Positions 1 through 11,661 are shown, counted from the stretch's first letter. The stretch: 64,000 nucleotides of DNA from Nilaparvata lugens (GCF_014356525.2 NC_052516.1:22028257-22092256); one strand, 5' to 3'. The notes: generated from the letters alone by a model not told the origin. A program made the numbers and translations.

Positions 1-129
1 GGAGCGGTATTTTACTTGATGCATGCTCTTGCCTTGAGTGCATGTTTTTTTCTATTGTTAATGACTTGTCTATCTGTGACCATCCAATGTGGTTCACATT
101 ATGGACAGAAACAAACATAATAATTATAA

Positions 130-664
130 TAATAATGACGTCGTTATATTGGATGATACCCCGATTCTCATGCAAAAAAGTGAAACATCGATTAAGATGT
201 CATTGCATTAAGTGGAGCTTAGTTGTAAATATGGAAAAATCTAAAATTTTTGTCTTCAGAAAAAGGTGGTAAACTCAGAAGAAGTAAAAAAATGGTTCTA
301 TGGAGAAGAGATTATGGAGGTTATGAATCAGTACAGATATTTGGAAGTAATATTCACTTCCTCCCTGTCACTGAAAAGGCATTGGTATGATAGGATAACA
401 GCGGCGAGATACGGTATTAATATTGTGTGCAGAAACCTAATCCAGAATGTGTAAGTTCCCCTTTCAGCCAAGTGGAATGTTTTCATGCTGCATGTAAGTC
501 TACAGTGACATATTATGCAGCGCAAGTATATGGCTACTTGCACAGTGACCGAATAGAAAAATTTCAAAAATATTATTTGACCATCCCAAAAGTACTACAG
601 ACAATGTGACCATTTAGAATGCGGATAGGAGGTGATGTGGATGTGGATCTACACTTTGAGATTT
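130..664 (+). pseudogene. Non-LTR retrotransposon reverse transcriptase relic, part 1
   Basis: Three frames joined by frameshifts read like a LINE reverse transcriptase: a decayed catalytic box (Asn-Asn-Asp-Val-Val where YADDVV is expected, near 136) followed by ILDDTPI; NMEKSKIFVF; an RYLEVIFTSSLSLKRH segment (thumb-type YLGV...F motif); then FHAACKSTVTYYAAQVYGYL, the usual QAACRSIVTYGAQVWGY block. Stops and frameshifts make it inactive. It appears to continue at 1314-1825 after a different retroelement fragment. Confidence 0.7.
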
Positions 665-800
665 CATATGAATTATAACATTAAGTTATAAGTTATATTT
701 TATTTCAATTTTATTCAAGTATATGTATGAGTAATTATGTTTATTTATTTAATTATATTTTTGATTATATGTCATATTATTAAGACTTCTAAACTCAACT

Positions 801-1337
801 GTGATATCCTTTGCAGATGATACTGCAGCTATTTTTCACGGTAATTCATGGAATGAAGTACATACCATAGCTGAAAATAATATGCTTTTAATTAAGAAGT
901 GGTTAGATAAGAATACCTTAAGTTTAAATATTGAAAAAACTAATTACATAACTTTCTCTGCAAATAGAGTAGGGCAGCCTAATGAAAATCAAGATTTGAG
1001 ACTCCATTCTCAGTGCAATTTAAACTTGGGTAAATGTGATTGTCCCACCATTAAAAAAGTCAATAATACTAAGTATTTGGGAATCATAATTGATGAAAAC
1101 CTTAAATGGGATGTTCATATTAAATACATATGTAGAAAAATTAGATATTTATCTTTTAAATTTTACCAAGTTGAAAGAATTCTTAATAAAAACCACCTGA
1201 AAATGATGTATCATGCTCTAGTCAAGTCAATTCTGCAGTATGGCATAGTTGTTTGGGGAAGCTGTTTCAACTGTCATATTGCTGAAATTGAAATAGTAGT
1301 ATTCAATATGCCAGAGAGTCTAAATCCACGCAATTAG
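801..1337 (+). pseudogene. Second, different non-LTR reverse transcriptase fragment
   Basis: An open frame of 178 codons starting in ISFADDTAAIFHG, the catalytic FADD box of a reverse transcriptase, then KNTLSLNIEKTNYITFS, KYLGIIIDENLKWDVHI and ILQYGIVVWGS, the conserved order of palm and thumb motifs in Jockey/CR1-like LINEs. The upstream fingers and the endonuclease are missing, as is everything after the VVWG block; the last codons read into the neighbouring relic. It is cleaner than the flanking relic, which suggests a later insertion. Confidence 0.8.
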
Positions 1338-1825
1338 CGTATGAGATCTTTGTCAGGAAATGCGGTTGGTAAAAGGTCTGGCTAAGATTCTGTCAGCGCT
1401 ATGATATAAGACAGATAGCACAATTCAAGTGGACAGATGGTTGAATTCCATGAATCAAATGCTATAAAAAGTGTATTGCTACAGAAAACTTGGAGAGAGC
1501 GAGCTGATCAGTCAGTATATCATAGCATGTAATCTTCTTTAGTGATAGACTTAGGAGATCGCACGTATTTGAATGAAAGGAATTTCATAAATATAATTTT
1601 TAGAGCAAGAGCTTCATGCTGCCGCTATATTTCAGACTAGATATGGAAGAGAATAGACATATATGTTCTTAACGTAACAGTAGAGAGTTTGGTCCATTTC
1701 ATGGTGGAAATGTAAAGTTTTAGGGGCGATAAGACAGACCATATATTTGAGTTCTTTACAAATATATGAGTGAAGTTACAAATATTAGTTATTTGAATGG
1801 AAGAGACTGGTACCACCATGTTGGG
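1314..1825 (+). pseudogene. Non-LTR reverse transcriptase relic, part 2 (C-terminal region)
   Basis: From about 1314 one frame reads KSTQLAYEIFVRKCGW, then, across several stops, a GDRTYLNERNFINIIFRARAS block and an SSL...YLNGRDW-like end. These are the C-terminal blocks expected after the part at 130-664, not after the fragment at 801-1337. This supports one older element split by a younger one. Many stops and frameshifts are present. Confidence 0.55.
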
Positions 1826-1981
1826 TATCTTCGGCGTTAAAGGAAGTGGTTTGTGAGGGAATACAATAGCTAAGCTTACCGTACTTAAAAAGTTCTACTC
1901 AATACTTGAAACTTGTTACTCAAAACTCAACTTACTTGATAGTTGAATGGTCAGATTATATTGAATTATGTTCTTTTACTC

Positions 1982-2182
1982 TAAAGCTGGATTTACACCA
2001 AAGTTATTAACAAAATGTTAAAACTTAATCCTTAAGATAGATTCTATTAGATTGAACGGAACTTGACTAATAGGCCTACATATGTTCATCATGTGTTTGA
2101 TAAGTTCTGTTCAATCCAATAGAATCTATAAAGATTAAGTTATTAACATTTTGTTGATAACTTTGGTGTAAACCACGCTTTA
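1982..2182. mobile_element. Palindromic MITE, TTTACACCAAAG family, copy 1
   Basis: Ends are inverted copies of a TTTACACCAAAGTTATTAAC-like sequence, and a second inverted pair sits inside (TCTATTAGATTGAAC and complement). Related copies lie at 17292-17481 and 34056-34241, with a one-ended remnant at 3670-3702. TA flanks are possible. No coding capacity. Confidence 0.75.
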
Positions 2183-2332
2183 TAGACGTGATAAATTTTG
2201 ATTCGAACAAGATATTAAATTATCATTATTATTATTATTTATGGTAATACATAATCTATTTAGTCTTTTTTCGTTAGGGCTACTCTTAAATAGAAATAAA
2301 ATAGAATTATTGTAATATATATTGTATATATT

Positions 2333-2493
2333 GTAATATATTTAGCTATGTAACATTTTCTAAATCAACAGAACTATTGATTCTTGGATGATTAGTATCA
2401 TAGCCACCTCCAATACAGGTGGCTATGATACTAATCATCCAAGAATCAATAGTTCTGTTGATTTAGAAAATGTTACATAGCTAAATATATTAC
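2333..2493. repeat. Perfect hairpin: 77-bp arms, 7-bp loop
   Basis: Bases 2333-2409 and 2417-2493 are exact reverse complements by eye, with loop CCAATAC. A third, inverted copy of the central 22 bp (one mismatch) follows at 2492-2513. A perfect palindrome this long is unstable in most genomes, so it is either recent or an assembly foldback artefact. Confidence 0.85.
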
Positions 2494-2768
2494 CTGTATT
2501 AGAGGTGGCTATGTTAGTATACATGACAATAGTAGTATCATATTAGTGTAATATTCAGCTGTTTAAGGCCCGTATTCAGATGCTTGGTGTAAACGGAGAA
2601 ATGTCAGCTGTTCGTATAAACCCCAAATGAAAAACATTATGATAAATGCAACCATATCCACAAGTGAACATGGTTTAGCGTTTAACGTAATAATATTTAG
2701 TACTTTTGGTTCCATAATGGATTACATTATGAGAGCCACAAGAGCCACGTCAAAAAATAAAAAAAATT

Positions 2769-3419
2769 GTGTGGCGCACTCACACAACTTTCCTTGCCGT
2801 TATGAAAATTGTTCACCTGACGCTAGTGCTCCCGCTCATCTCAAGTCTACACTATTCAAAGATTTGAGTCAGCTGGTGACAGGGCAATAACGCTGGAGAC
2901 ACACGAGGTCTGCTATCTCTTCATAGTGAATCATTTAATAGAATCAACAGTTGCCAACAAATTGCAATTGGATAATCACATTTTCTCGAATTTCGAGCTT
3001 ATTTTCAATTTTAGGTGAAAATGTTACAGAACATTAATTGTAGAGATTTTCATGTTCAATCTTTTCCACTTGAAATTTTAAAATTTTTGTTTAAATTGTA
3101 TCTGAAGCCTGATAATAAGAATCTAAAATCAAAACTTTACATACATGGGGCGGAGCTCCTGAAATTTTTACAGATATGAAACTTGTGGCAGTTGATAGAG
3201 CTTATCGATGACTATTTCAGGTATAACTTTAATCAAAATCGTTGGAGCCGTTTTCAAGAAAAACGCGAAAACCCCTGTGTTTGACAACATTTTCGCCGCC
3301 ATCTTGAATTGCATTTGATCGAAATTGTTCGTGTCGGATCCTTATATTGTAAGGACCTTATGTTCCAAATTTCAAGTCATTCCGTTAATTGGGAGATGAG
3401 ATATCGTGTACACACACAG

Positions 3420-3497
<78 letters not shown>

Positions 3498-3630
3498 CAG
3501 ACCAATACCCAAAAACCACTTTTTTGGATTCAGGGGACCTTGAAACGTATAGAAATTTAGAAGTTGGAGTACCTTAATTTTTTTAGGAAAGCAATACTTC
3601 CCTTACCTATGGTAATAGGGCAAGGAAAGT
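2769..3630 (+). mobile_element. 862-bp repeat with internal (CA)n
   Basis: Starts GTGTGGCGCACTCACACAAC and ends GGGCAAGGAAAGT. A second copy lies on the minus strand at 11662-13161, split by another insertion. ACTTTCC...GGAAAGT near the ends suggests a nonautonomous DNA element. No transposase frame. The short open frames inside are simply the CA repeat translated. Confidence 0.7.
3422..3494 (+). repeat. (CA)n microsatellite
   Basis: About 36 CA units with one interruption, at a fixed position inside the 862-bp repeat; the other copy has it too (11797-11862), so it travelled with the element. Confidence 0.95.
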
Positions 3631-3669
3631 AAAAGAGAAAGTAAGCTAAAATGGTGCATATGGCCCTAA

Positions 3670-3702
3670 AGCTGTGTTTACACCAAAGTTATTAACAAAA
3701 TA
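3670..3702 (+). mobile_element. Remnant end of the TTTACACCAAAG MITE
   Basis: One terminus only, adjoining the 862-bp repeat. The partner end is absent. Confidence 0.5.
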
Positions 3703-3870
3703 TGAGAAAAATGAAGAAAAATAACTTTCTTTCGGCTCGACTAATCAGTGTTTGAAGTGAGTCCTTCTAGTGCGGAGATAAGAATCGATGCAGCGATAGT
3801 GTCATTGATAGTTTATTTATCTAAGTATTTTGATAAAATACGCCTAGTATATCTGGTCTGTGTTGAGAAT

Positions 3871-4090
3871 CAATTCAATTCAATTCGTTTATTTCCACTT
3901 GGCATACAATACATGTACATTATTTATATTGATATTCAACAAAATAAGAATCACATTTTTACAAAAACAGTAGAAAGAACAAATTGATTGAGTGGAATTC
4001 CCCCAGTAAGATTGGGGGACAGTTCCTGCAAGCAGTATTATGGTATTATATTTACTATAAATTACAATATGTGTGATTAAAATTGCACAA
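3871..4090 (-). mobile_element. LINE/SINE 3' tail with (GAATT)n end
   Basis: Read on the minus strand it ends in AATAAACGAATTGAATTGAA. It shares a GGGGGAATTCCACTCAATC-like block and a GAACTGTCCCCCAATCT block with the plus-strand copy at about 20790-21030. A short 3' tail with simple-repeat ending is typical of 5'-truncated non-LTR elements. Confidence 0.65.
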
Positions 4091-4631
4091 CTAAGATTCA
4101 GATAACAGTAGGTGAATTATAAGTGATAACATAATATAGTGTTGGGTGTAGCTTGATATCTAGAGTGGGAGAGCAAGAGGACCCAAAAACCGGAGGTAAT
4201 TTATTGTTTTATAAGCCTCTATTATGTTTTGGAACTCTAAATACTTGAACGTGAGGTATGAGTGTATAAATGAATTTAGCATTTCGAAATATTAATGTAT
4301 AAAGTTATTCCCCAATGCATTTACTCTTCCTAGGTGTAAGGTGAGTGAATTAGCCTCTCAGCTCCAATCGAATTGAAGAATAAAATTAATTAGCAATTCT
4401 AAGACTTGATTACCGGGGATGATATTCTACATACAATTCTGTAGTTAAATAAGAAATTTGAGAAGTCGCAATTTTACAAGAATTGGCAACGCTGTTATTT
4501 TTTAGGATAAAGAACAAAATCTCAACTTATTTTATACAGAACTTATTATATTATATATATTATTCTTATAAAAACTCATTTATAATATTTTGAACTGGAT
4601 TGAAAGCTAATCTAACAGTGTTATTCAAGTG
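4091..4631. other. AT-rich stretch, nothing recognised
   Basis: No long open frame, repeat partner or motif seen. Confidence 0.5.
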
Positions 4632-4635
4632 TTAA

Positions 4636-5595
4636 GGCTGTGTAACAGGCGAAAAAAAACTTTTCAATGGTGATATTTTTCAAAGTTTATTGATTTGCAT
4701 ACTATCAAGCTATTAAAATAACAATCTATTTCTTTTTCCATGACGAGCTGCATGCTATAATCAGTTTTTGAACTATTTTCAACGACACTACAGTCTAATT
4801 TTTGAACATTAGTTATTAAAACTAGGACTCACTTGTGGAGCGCTTTCGGATTTTTGAAATCCATTTTCAACACTGGATTTGAAATTCGAAAGCGATCCAC
4901 AAGTGAGTACTAGTTTTAATAACTAATATTCAAAAATTAGACTGTAGTGACGTTGAGAGTAGTTCAAAAACGGAATGTTTTCAAAGGAATTTTTTTTCCC
5001 CGATTATTACTTTTTGATAAGATGATTCATGAAAATTTTAGGATAAATTCTTCATGGTGTTGCTGATTGAATAAAACAAGAATGCATGAAAATGCCAGCA
5101 ATAACAGCTGATTGAATAAAACAAGAATGCATGAAAATATAAATTTTTGAGAAAGTTAATCCATTTACAAAAAATAACCGAGAATAATAATTTTAGTTTG
5201 AGTTATTTTTGGTCATTGTTTGTAAATGGAATAACTTACTCAAAAATAGATATTTTCAGAAAATCTTTGTTTTATTCAATCAACTATACCATGGAGAATT
5301 TATCCTCAAAATTTCATCAATTTATCACATAGGACCCAATTTGAAATGATCTGTCCCAAAAATTTAAACTTTAGACGCTCATATCATCATCATCCTTAGG
5401 TATTTAAAGAGTTTGACAAATTTACGACAGAACTTGAGTTTGTGGCCTGGGCCCGACTTAACATTAAACACAAAGTAATGATCAGAAAAAAAATCTCCTG
5501 AGAAAACCTTTATATTATGATAGCATGATAGTATACAAATCGAAAATCTTTGAAAAATATCACCACTAGAAAGTTTTTGTAGCCAGTTGTACAGC
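4636..5595. mobile_element. TTAA-flanked foldback MITE, diverged copy with insertions
   Basis: Left end GGCTGTGTAACAGGCG follows TTAA (4632-4635); the right end decays to about 5595 and lacks TTAA. It belongs to the family of 6026-6651 and 29683-30306. A separate palindrome (4764-4971) sits within it and a small internal duplication (GATTGAATAAAACAAGAATG, twice near 5066 and 5110) adds length. Confidence 0.6.
4764..4971. repeat. Imperfect palindrome, about 90-bp arms
   Basis: The arms share ACTCACTTGTGG, AGTTATTAAAACTA and CTAATTTTTGAA blocks in inverted order around a loop of roughly 20 bp. Absent from the other family copies, so it is probably an independent inserted MITE. Confidence 0.7.
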
Positions 5596-6025
5596 CACGA
5601 CATTCTCACCACCAGTTTGTTTACTACTTAACTAAAGTAAGATTCAATCAAATTGACAGTATTTGTTGAATAGAAAGCAGAAATGTTATTTATAAAGAAT
5701 GATGACAGTTTGAAGTGAATCTCGCTATAGGAACAAGCACTTTTAATGCACCATTTTCTCCATGATAAGTCATTTCTTCACAAGAAAATAAAAACACATG
5801 GCTTTATTTATACAGAATAATGGCAGTTTGAAGTGAGTCTTGCTATTGGAACAAATTATTTTCATGCGTCATTTCCTCCATGATGAGTCATCTCTTCACA
5901 ACTACGTTACCGTACACAAAAAACATATTTTTATTTAATATAAAGAGGTACACATTATAATTAATAAGAAGCAGTAAGATAATCTTAATTTTAGGTTTCA
6001 GACTGGAGACATTTTAAACCCTTAA

Positions 6026-6651
6026 GGCTGTGCAAAGGCTAAAAATGAACTTTTTACTCGTGATATTTTTCAAAGTTTTTCGACTTGTATATCATCAAGC
6101 TATCAAAATGAAAAAAGTTTTCTCAAGAAAACATTTTTTTCTGATCATTACTTTTTGAGATATGAGCGCCTAAAGATTGAATTTTTGGGACAGAACATTT
6201 CAAATTCGGTAAGAGATAAACCCATGAGATTTAGAGGATAGATTCTTCATGGTATTGTTGATCTAGTAAAACAAAAATTTTCTGAAAATATAAATTTTCA
6301 AGATAGTTATTCAATTTACTAAAAATAACCAAAAGTAACTTTTAATTGAGTTATTTTGTGTAAATTGAATAACTTTTTCAAAAATTGACATTTTCATAAA
6401 ATTTTTATTTTACCAGATCAACAATACCATGAAGAATCCATCCTCTAAATCTCATGGATTTATATCTTACCGAATTTGAAATGTTCTGTCTCAAAAATTC
6501 AAACATCAGGCGCTCATATCTCAAAAAGTAATGATGGGAAAAAAATGTTTTCCCGAGAATTTTTTTCATTTTGATAGCTTGATGATATACAAATCGAAAA
6601 AGTTGGAAAAATATCACCAGTAGAAAGTTTATTTTTAGCCTTTGCACAGCC
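6026..6651. mobile_element. TTAA-flanked foldback MITE, full copy
   Basis: A 626-bp element whose two halves are near-complete inverted copies. The ends GGCTGTGCAAAGGC and GCCTTTGCACAGCC are flanked by TTAA on both sides (6022-6025, 6652-6655), the duplication typical of piggyBac-type integration. No coding frame. Confidence 0.8.
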
Positions 6652-7041
6652 TTAACATCTTAAGTAAATTTACTGTGTAAAGCACCAAGTAAATTGACTG
6701 TGATAATAGTTTCTATGGTTTTAGTTTGTCCACGATTTATTGTTAAAGTGGGTGTGGATTAAAATTCGAATAGGCTGTATAGACAGACTGAGATAGAATA
6801 TTGAAGTTTAGTAATTGTTTATTGATATTTCTGTGGTTTTTTTATGAAAAACGGAATAGCTTTGAAGCATGCTCTTGCACTGCATGTTGTGTATTATCTT
6901 CATTTATGTAATGTTATTGTAATTCTGTTTTGAATTACATTGAAATTTTATTGTAATGATATGACCTAGTGTACTGAATGTATTTTCTGGCTGTAATAAA
7001 ATCATGGAACCGTTTATGGACTCTATATAATAGAATTTATT

Positions 7042-7383
7042 ATGACTATAAAATTCAAAAACGAAGAATATTTTAACCATTTATATTATACACATTATAC
7101 ACCCTTAAGAGCTTATGCACTTCAGCAGCACAGGAGACAATTCTTTGAAAATCGTTCCTTCTACATGGGAGCTAAGTTTCCTCCTAAGAGAGAGCTAAAC
7201 AGGTTACCGATTAATATCAGAGAGAAGGATGGTGCGGATTTTAAGAAAGAATTGAAAATATATTTAATTTCAACTATCCCATATTTGATACAAGACTTTC
7301 TTAACTGATTAAATTATTTTATTTTTATCTTGACACTATTCATATTGTATAAATGCAATGATAAATAATAAATTGATTGATTG
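7042..7383 (+). pseudogene. LINE ORF2 C-terminal end and 3' tail
   Basis: A frame of 88 codons ends in RLPINIREKDGADFKKELKIYL, the usual last block of Jockey/CR1-like polyproteins, followed by an AT-rich 3' UTR and an (ATTG)n tail. The rest of the element is missing. The preceding 6846-6990 carries a GCATGCTCTTGC block also found at the left edge of the window, which looks like the 3' end of another LINE. Confidence 0.65.
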
Positions 7384-7702
7384 ACAGTGGAGAAAGATAG
7401 AACAGCATTGCCAATTCTCTACCATGACACTGCCTTCTATAGAAAATATCTGATGGAATATTGACTCTTCATTATAATTAATATTTTATTTGTCAAAAAG
7501 AAAAATATTTTTCAATGATTAAATAATAAATTTAAGTGAGATGATATATTTTGTTGATTAATTATATTTCTACATTGTCAAAGAACGATATGGCAACATT
7601 GCGGAGCTAGAAAAAGATAGCACTACCAGCTTTGTCAAAAATGATGGACAAGGATAGAACACCAATGTTAATCAAATACTGCAATTATAATGTGGACCTC
7701 AT
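7384..7702. mobile_element. GTGAGGTCCACGTTATAAT MITE, left-truncated copy
   Basis: The right end TAATGTGGACCTCATTA is kept; the left end is cut at the LINE tail. It shares GGAGAAAGATAGAACA and TCTACATTGTCAAAG blocks with 25741-25951 and 35556-35914. Confidence 0.6.
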
Positions 7703-7930
7703 TAAATGAAGAATTTTATGGCTCAAAGCAAGTTACAACATTCGGATAATTCTACAAGTTCTTATCCTTGACTTTTTAGCCCAACAAAAATTTCTCATGG
7801 ACATACCTTAGTGTATGCTTGAGCAGTAAAAATTAAATCCAAATAATAAAAAAGAATTAAAATTACTTTCTAAGGTAATTCTAATGAGTTAAACAACACT
7901 ATGATGAATAATTACTTTTTACAAAATGTA

Positions 7931-8185
7931 TTATTGTAATTTAGTTCCACTTCGTGAAGTAATGTTCTATAAATCTATGAATATACAATTCACCGCATGG
8001 AGGCTGTCTAACAATCATATTAAGGTGTATAATTTATTTCAATTTTACATATTTGTATAATTGTAATATTTCCACTACGTGATGTAATGTTCTATAAATC
8101 TATGAATATACAATTCACCGCATAGTGGCTGTCTTACAATAATTGTAATAATAATTATTAAATTAAGGTTTATAATTTATTTCAA
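7931..8185 (+). repeat. Tandem duplication, 124-bp unit, 2 copies
   Basis: AATGTTCTATAAATCTATGA and the ATTCACCGCAT block recur 124 bp apart (7961 and 8085), with a few differences. Confidence 0.8.
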
Positions 8186-9280
8186 TAATTTCAAAACACA
8201 TTAAAAGTCAATGCACAGTAAGATGAAAATATCGTTAATAGTTTTGAATTTTAAGCTTATAAAATATACAAATGATAGTATTAAAATTTCAAGTTGAAGT
8301 ATATGATTCAGCAGCCAGGAATGTTATCATTAAATTATCAACATTATGAAACTTTCAATAACGAAATTAATGTAAAGCGGTACAATAATGCAAAAATATT
8401 CAAAAAATAATGATATTGAATACAATTTCAATTAATTTACTTACCTCAAACAGACTGACAATCAATAAACAATAAGATTATTTAGTTATAAACTTTGTCC
8501 GTAGCACTTATCACTGTCGGTTTTTGCTGGGAACTGAAAATGGCGTGGGTTGAACGTTGAAAGCGTCCAACAGGCAACAGCTGTGCTTCACTGCTTTCTA
8601 AATATTGACCATAGTTCATTGTAGACAAAACACTTTTCAGCTTGTCATATCTGAGTGCAACATAAGTAACAAATTTTAATTGCTCTAATTGAGAATAGAT
8701 AAAAGTCAGTTAGTCGAATAGTGTGGAATTATCAAAAAATGATTGGATTAACTTTACTATAGCAAGATTCACGTTTATAATGTCAGCATCAGTACCTGAT
8801 TACTATTGATGTTGTGATCCTTGTCTGTCATTGAATAATAACTGAATAATCAACTAAATTGGACAAAGAAACTGGCTCTTTCTTTTCCTAGCTCTGCAAC
8901 GTTGCCAAATTGTTATTGAAACATGTAGATATATAATTTATGATGAAAATATGAAATCTTAATTAGGAAATTTAGTAAGATAGAGTAAAGATATTTAAGG
9001 ATTATTGCTCAGTCATATTGGCCAAGTCTCTCATCAATATTCATATCATTACCCACGCTGAAGACTGGATGATCTTGTGTCATCATTATCCACAGAATAA
9101 AACTTACCACTAGCTCTATAAGTTGAACAAAATAATATAATCTCAACGTGATTTTAAGAACATTTAAGATGGTCTAATTTTACGACGTAGAATTTATCAA
9201 TTCACTTTGGATGTGTCCAGACTAAACACGCTGAGAAAATCTGTATCACGTTGAGAGAAAACATGTAGAGGACATTAAAT
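8186..9280. other. No gene seen; one MITE fragment
   Basis: Mostly featureless AT-rich DNA. Around 8808-8935 a decayed piece of the GTGAGGTCCACG MITE interior is recognisable (CCTTGTCTGTCATT, CAACGTTGCCAAATTGT). Confidence 0.45.
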
Positions 9281-9486
9281 TTCGAACAATGATTTTATTG
9301 ATTATGAATCGAGTCGAATGTTGATGTATAACTGCGTACAGATAGCGCTACGAACACACGCACCTCCATGGTTGTTGGAAGGAAGATGTAGATGACGTTC
9401 GAACAATGATTTTATTGATTATGAATCGAGTCGAATGTTGATATATAGCTGCGTACAGATAGCGCTACGAACACACGCACCTCCAT
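9281..9486 (+). repeat. Tandem duplication, 117-bp unit, 2 copies
   Basis: TTCGAACAATGATTTTATTG recurs at 9281 and 9398, and each unit ends in ACGAACACACGCACCTCCAT. The copies differ at very few positions, so the duplication is young. Confidence 0.85.
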
Positions 9487-9899
9487 CACAGAATAGATAC
9501 AGAATGGAAACTTGTAATCAAACGCCTATCTAACCAATGCTTTTTACCTGACCCCAATACTAAACACGTCACATGAACTTGGGAAGTTCCAATCCTGGTC
9601 TTCTGATTGGCTCGTGGCAGTGAACGGGATCAATTGATCCGGATCATTAAAGTAATCCGAACCTACCATCAATACTATTACAATGCGGCGCTTCCTAACA
9701 AGATGGCGGATTTTGGCGTCAGGGTTTAGCCAAGTTTCCGTACTGTATGTATACTGTGCCTCCATGGTGGTAGGAACACTGAACTCTATACTAACTATAG
9801 AGTTCACTGGGTAGGAAAAGAACTATGTCTATGTGCATTTCACTTTTAATCAGCTGATACAGATAATCATCAGCTACTTTTCATCAGCTTATCTACAGC

Positions 9900-9978
9900 C
9901 AAAGACCTTAAAGATACATCTTATTTCTTAAGGTTATCTCTTATCTCTAAGGTTAAGGATATCTCTTTAAGGTCTTTG
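9900..9978. mobile_element. hAT-like micro-MITE with perfect 8-bp TSD
   Basis: The 79-bp element has ends CAAAGACCTTAAAGAT and its inverse, flanked by TCTACAGC on both sides (9892-9899, 9979-9986). An 8-bp duplication is the hAT signature. The longer relative is at 17845-18098. Confidence 0.8.
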
Positions 9979-10461
9979 TCTACAGCTACAGGTAATCATG
10001 GTAATCGCTACAGGTAAGCGTGGCGTCAGCAAATAAGCTATAATAATATTCACCGTGTTGATTAAAAGCGAAAAGTCTGTATGCACCATTAGAAATCAGT
10101 ATAATCATCATAAACTAGAAAGTATGACGAGGAAAATAGCTATTATAAACGATGATAAATTATCATGCTTGCTCAGGTTGGCAACACCTACAACCTGACT
10201 ACAACCGCCATTTTCAAGTACAATTTAAGTTATCAGACAGTTTTATAAAAACCTTGAATTTTCAAAAACAAAGATGAATTATGAAAATTGCAAAGTAATA
10301 TTTTTATTGTAATCAGATGACTTCAGCCTTGAACCACAGGTCTCATTGTAATTTTTCATTCATGTAGAGATGTGAATTGTTTTTTTAAAAACTAGACAAA
10401 CTTTCAGCTAGGGTACCGGTAATCAAAAGACCCTATTGCGGTAACTTACCTCTAAGGCAAA

Positions 10462-11080
10462 ACTAGTAGTTCTGTGAACAGTAGACCTCGCGCAGTTTTA
10501 ACGACGTCCCAAACCATAAGCACATCCACACTGATACACTAACTATCTATTTTCATGCTTACACAAGATTTAATTATCATATAACGCTTTCCGGAATTTA
10601 GCGCGAGAAAACCAGAAGACATCTAGGCGCCCAGACAAACTGTCATAAGTTCTTCGCATCCTATTTTTAATAGTGCATAAAAATTGCTTACAATGAGGCA
10701 TGCAATTTATAGTCTACACAGCTGTTGATTTTTTTACCAAGTTACATTGAGATATTGAATCGCATGCGTCATGGCATGCAATTTTTGATCAACTCGACAG
10801 CTGATTTATGATGAATAATTCTATAGTCTGATTTTTCCTCTAATATTGACGTATGAAGGAGGCTCCTTTTTCCTTTTATATCATTAAAATGCAAAATTTC
10901 CAAAAACCTTGTATATACGTCGACGCGCAATTTAAAAAGGAACATTACCTGTCAAATTTCATGAAGATCTATTACCGCGTTTCGCCGTAAATGCGCAACA
11001 TATAAACATTCAAACATTAAAACATTAAGAGAAATGCCAGACCGTCGATTTGAATCTTAGACCTCACTTCGCTCGGTCAA
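10462..11080 (+). mobile_element. GTAGTTCTGTGAACAGTAG repeat, copy a
   Basis: Begins CTAGTAGTTCTGTGAACAG and ends ACCTCACTTCGCTCGGTCAA. It shares a GTATATACGTCGACGCGCAA block and a CGCGTTTCGCCGTAAATGCG block with copies b, c and d. No coding frame; probably a nonautonomous element. Confidence 0.7.
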
Positions 11081-11113
11081 CAAGTATCCAGATAAACAGA
11101 AAATATTGAAGCC

Positions 11114-11442
11114 GCTTTTACACAAGAGTTATCAACTGAATTTTTAATAAATTGCGGCAGTTTGTGGCCAATTTCTTAAAAAAACAACAGCAACATTTTG
11201 TTGTCAACTTATGGAATTGCTTGTTTTAAACAATATTTCTGTTTCCTAGTGTGAGAAACACTGATAAAGTTGTCAACAAAATATGCCCCTATAAAACCAA
11301 GGTCACGCCCACTAACTTACTCTTTGGGCAAAACATTTTCACTTTAGTTGCTCTTCATTTTTAAGAACAGCAGAACTTGTTTTCTACAAAAAAATTGACA
11401 ACTTTTTTGTAGAATTTGGACAACTGGTGTAAACGCATCATT
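11114..11442. mobile_element. Inverted-ended element, decayed
   Basis: GCCGCTTTTACAC at the left and GGTGTAAACGCATC at the right, with paired TTGTCAACT/AGTTGTCAA and TTTTTGTAGAA blocks inside. Related in end sequence to the TTTACACCAAAG MITEs but distinct internally. Confidence 0.5.
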
Positions 11443-11661
11443 GAAAGTAATAGCTGAACTAGGAGAAACTTATTCTTATTACAACGATATAATGACTAGT
11501 AGTTCTGTGAACAGTAGACCTCATGCAGTATTCTCATCCACAAGTACCTGATTGAAACTATATAGACCTTATGGAAATACAGCAATAGACTGGCTTCTCC
11601 ACACATCTGTGTAATCACTTGTCAGCTGATTTATGATGAATAACTCTATAGTCTGATTTTT

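Noticed and set aside
3309..3577. Overlapping Thr/His-repeat frames
   Set aside because: Direct translation of the CA microsatellite within a dispersed repeat; the same applies to 11715-11986.
9690..9720. AAGATGGCGG motif as a YY1/Pho-type promoter
   Set aside because: Similar ATGGCGGC blocks occur in the 862-bp repeat, and no gene follows on either strand.
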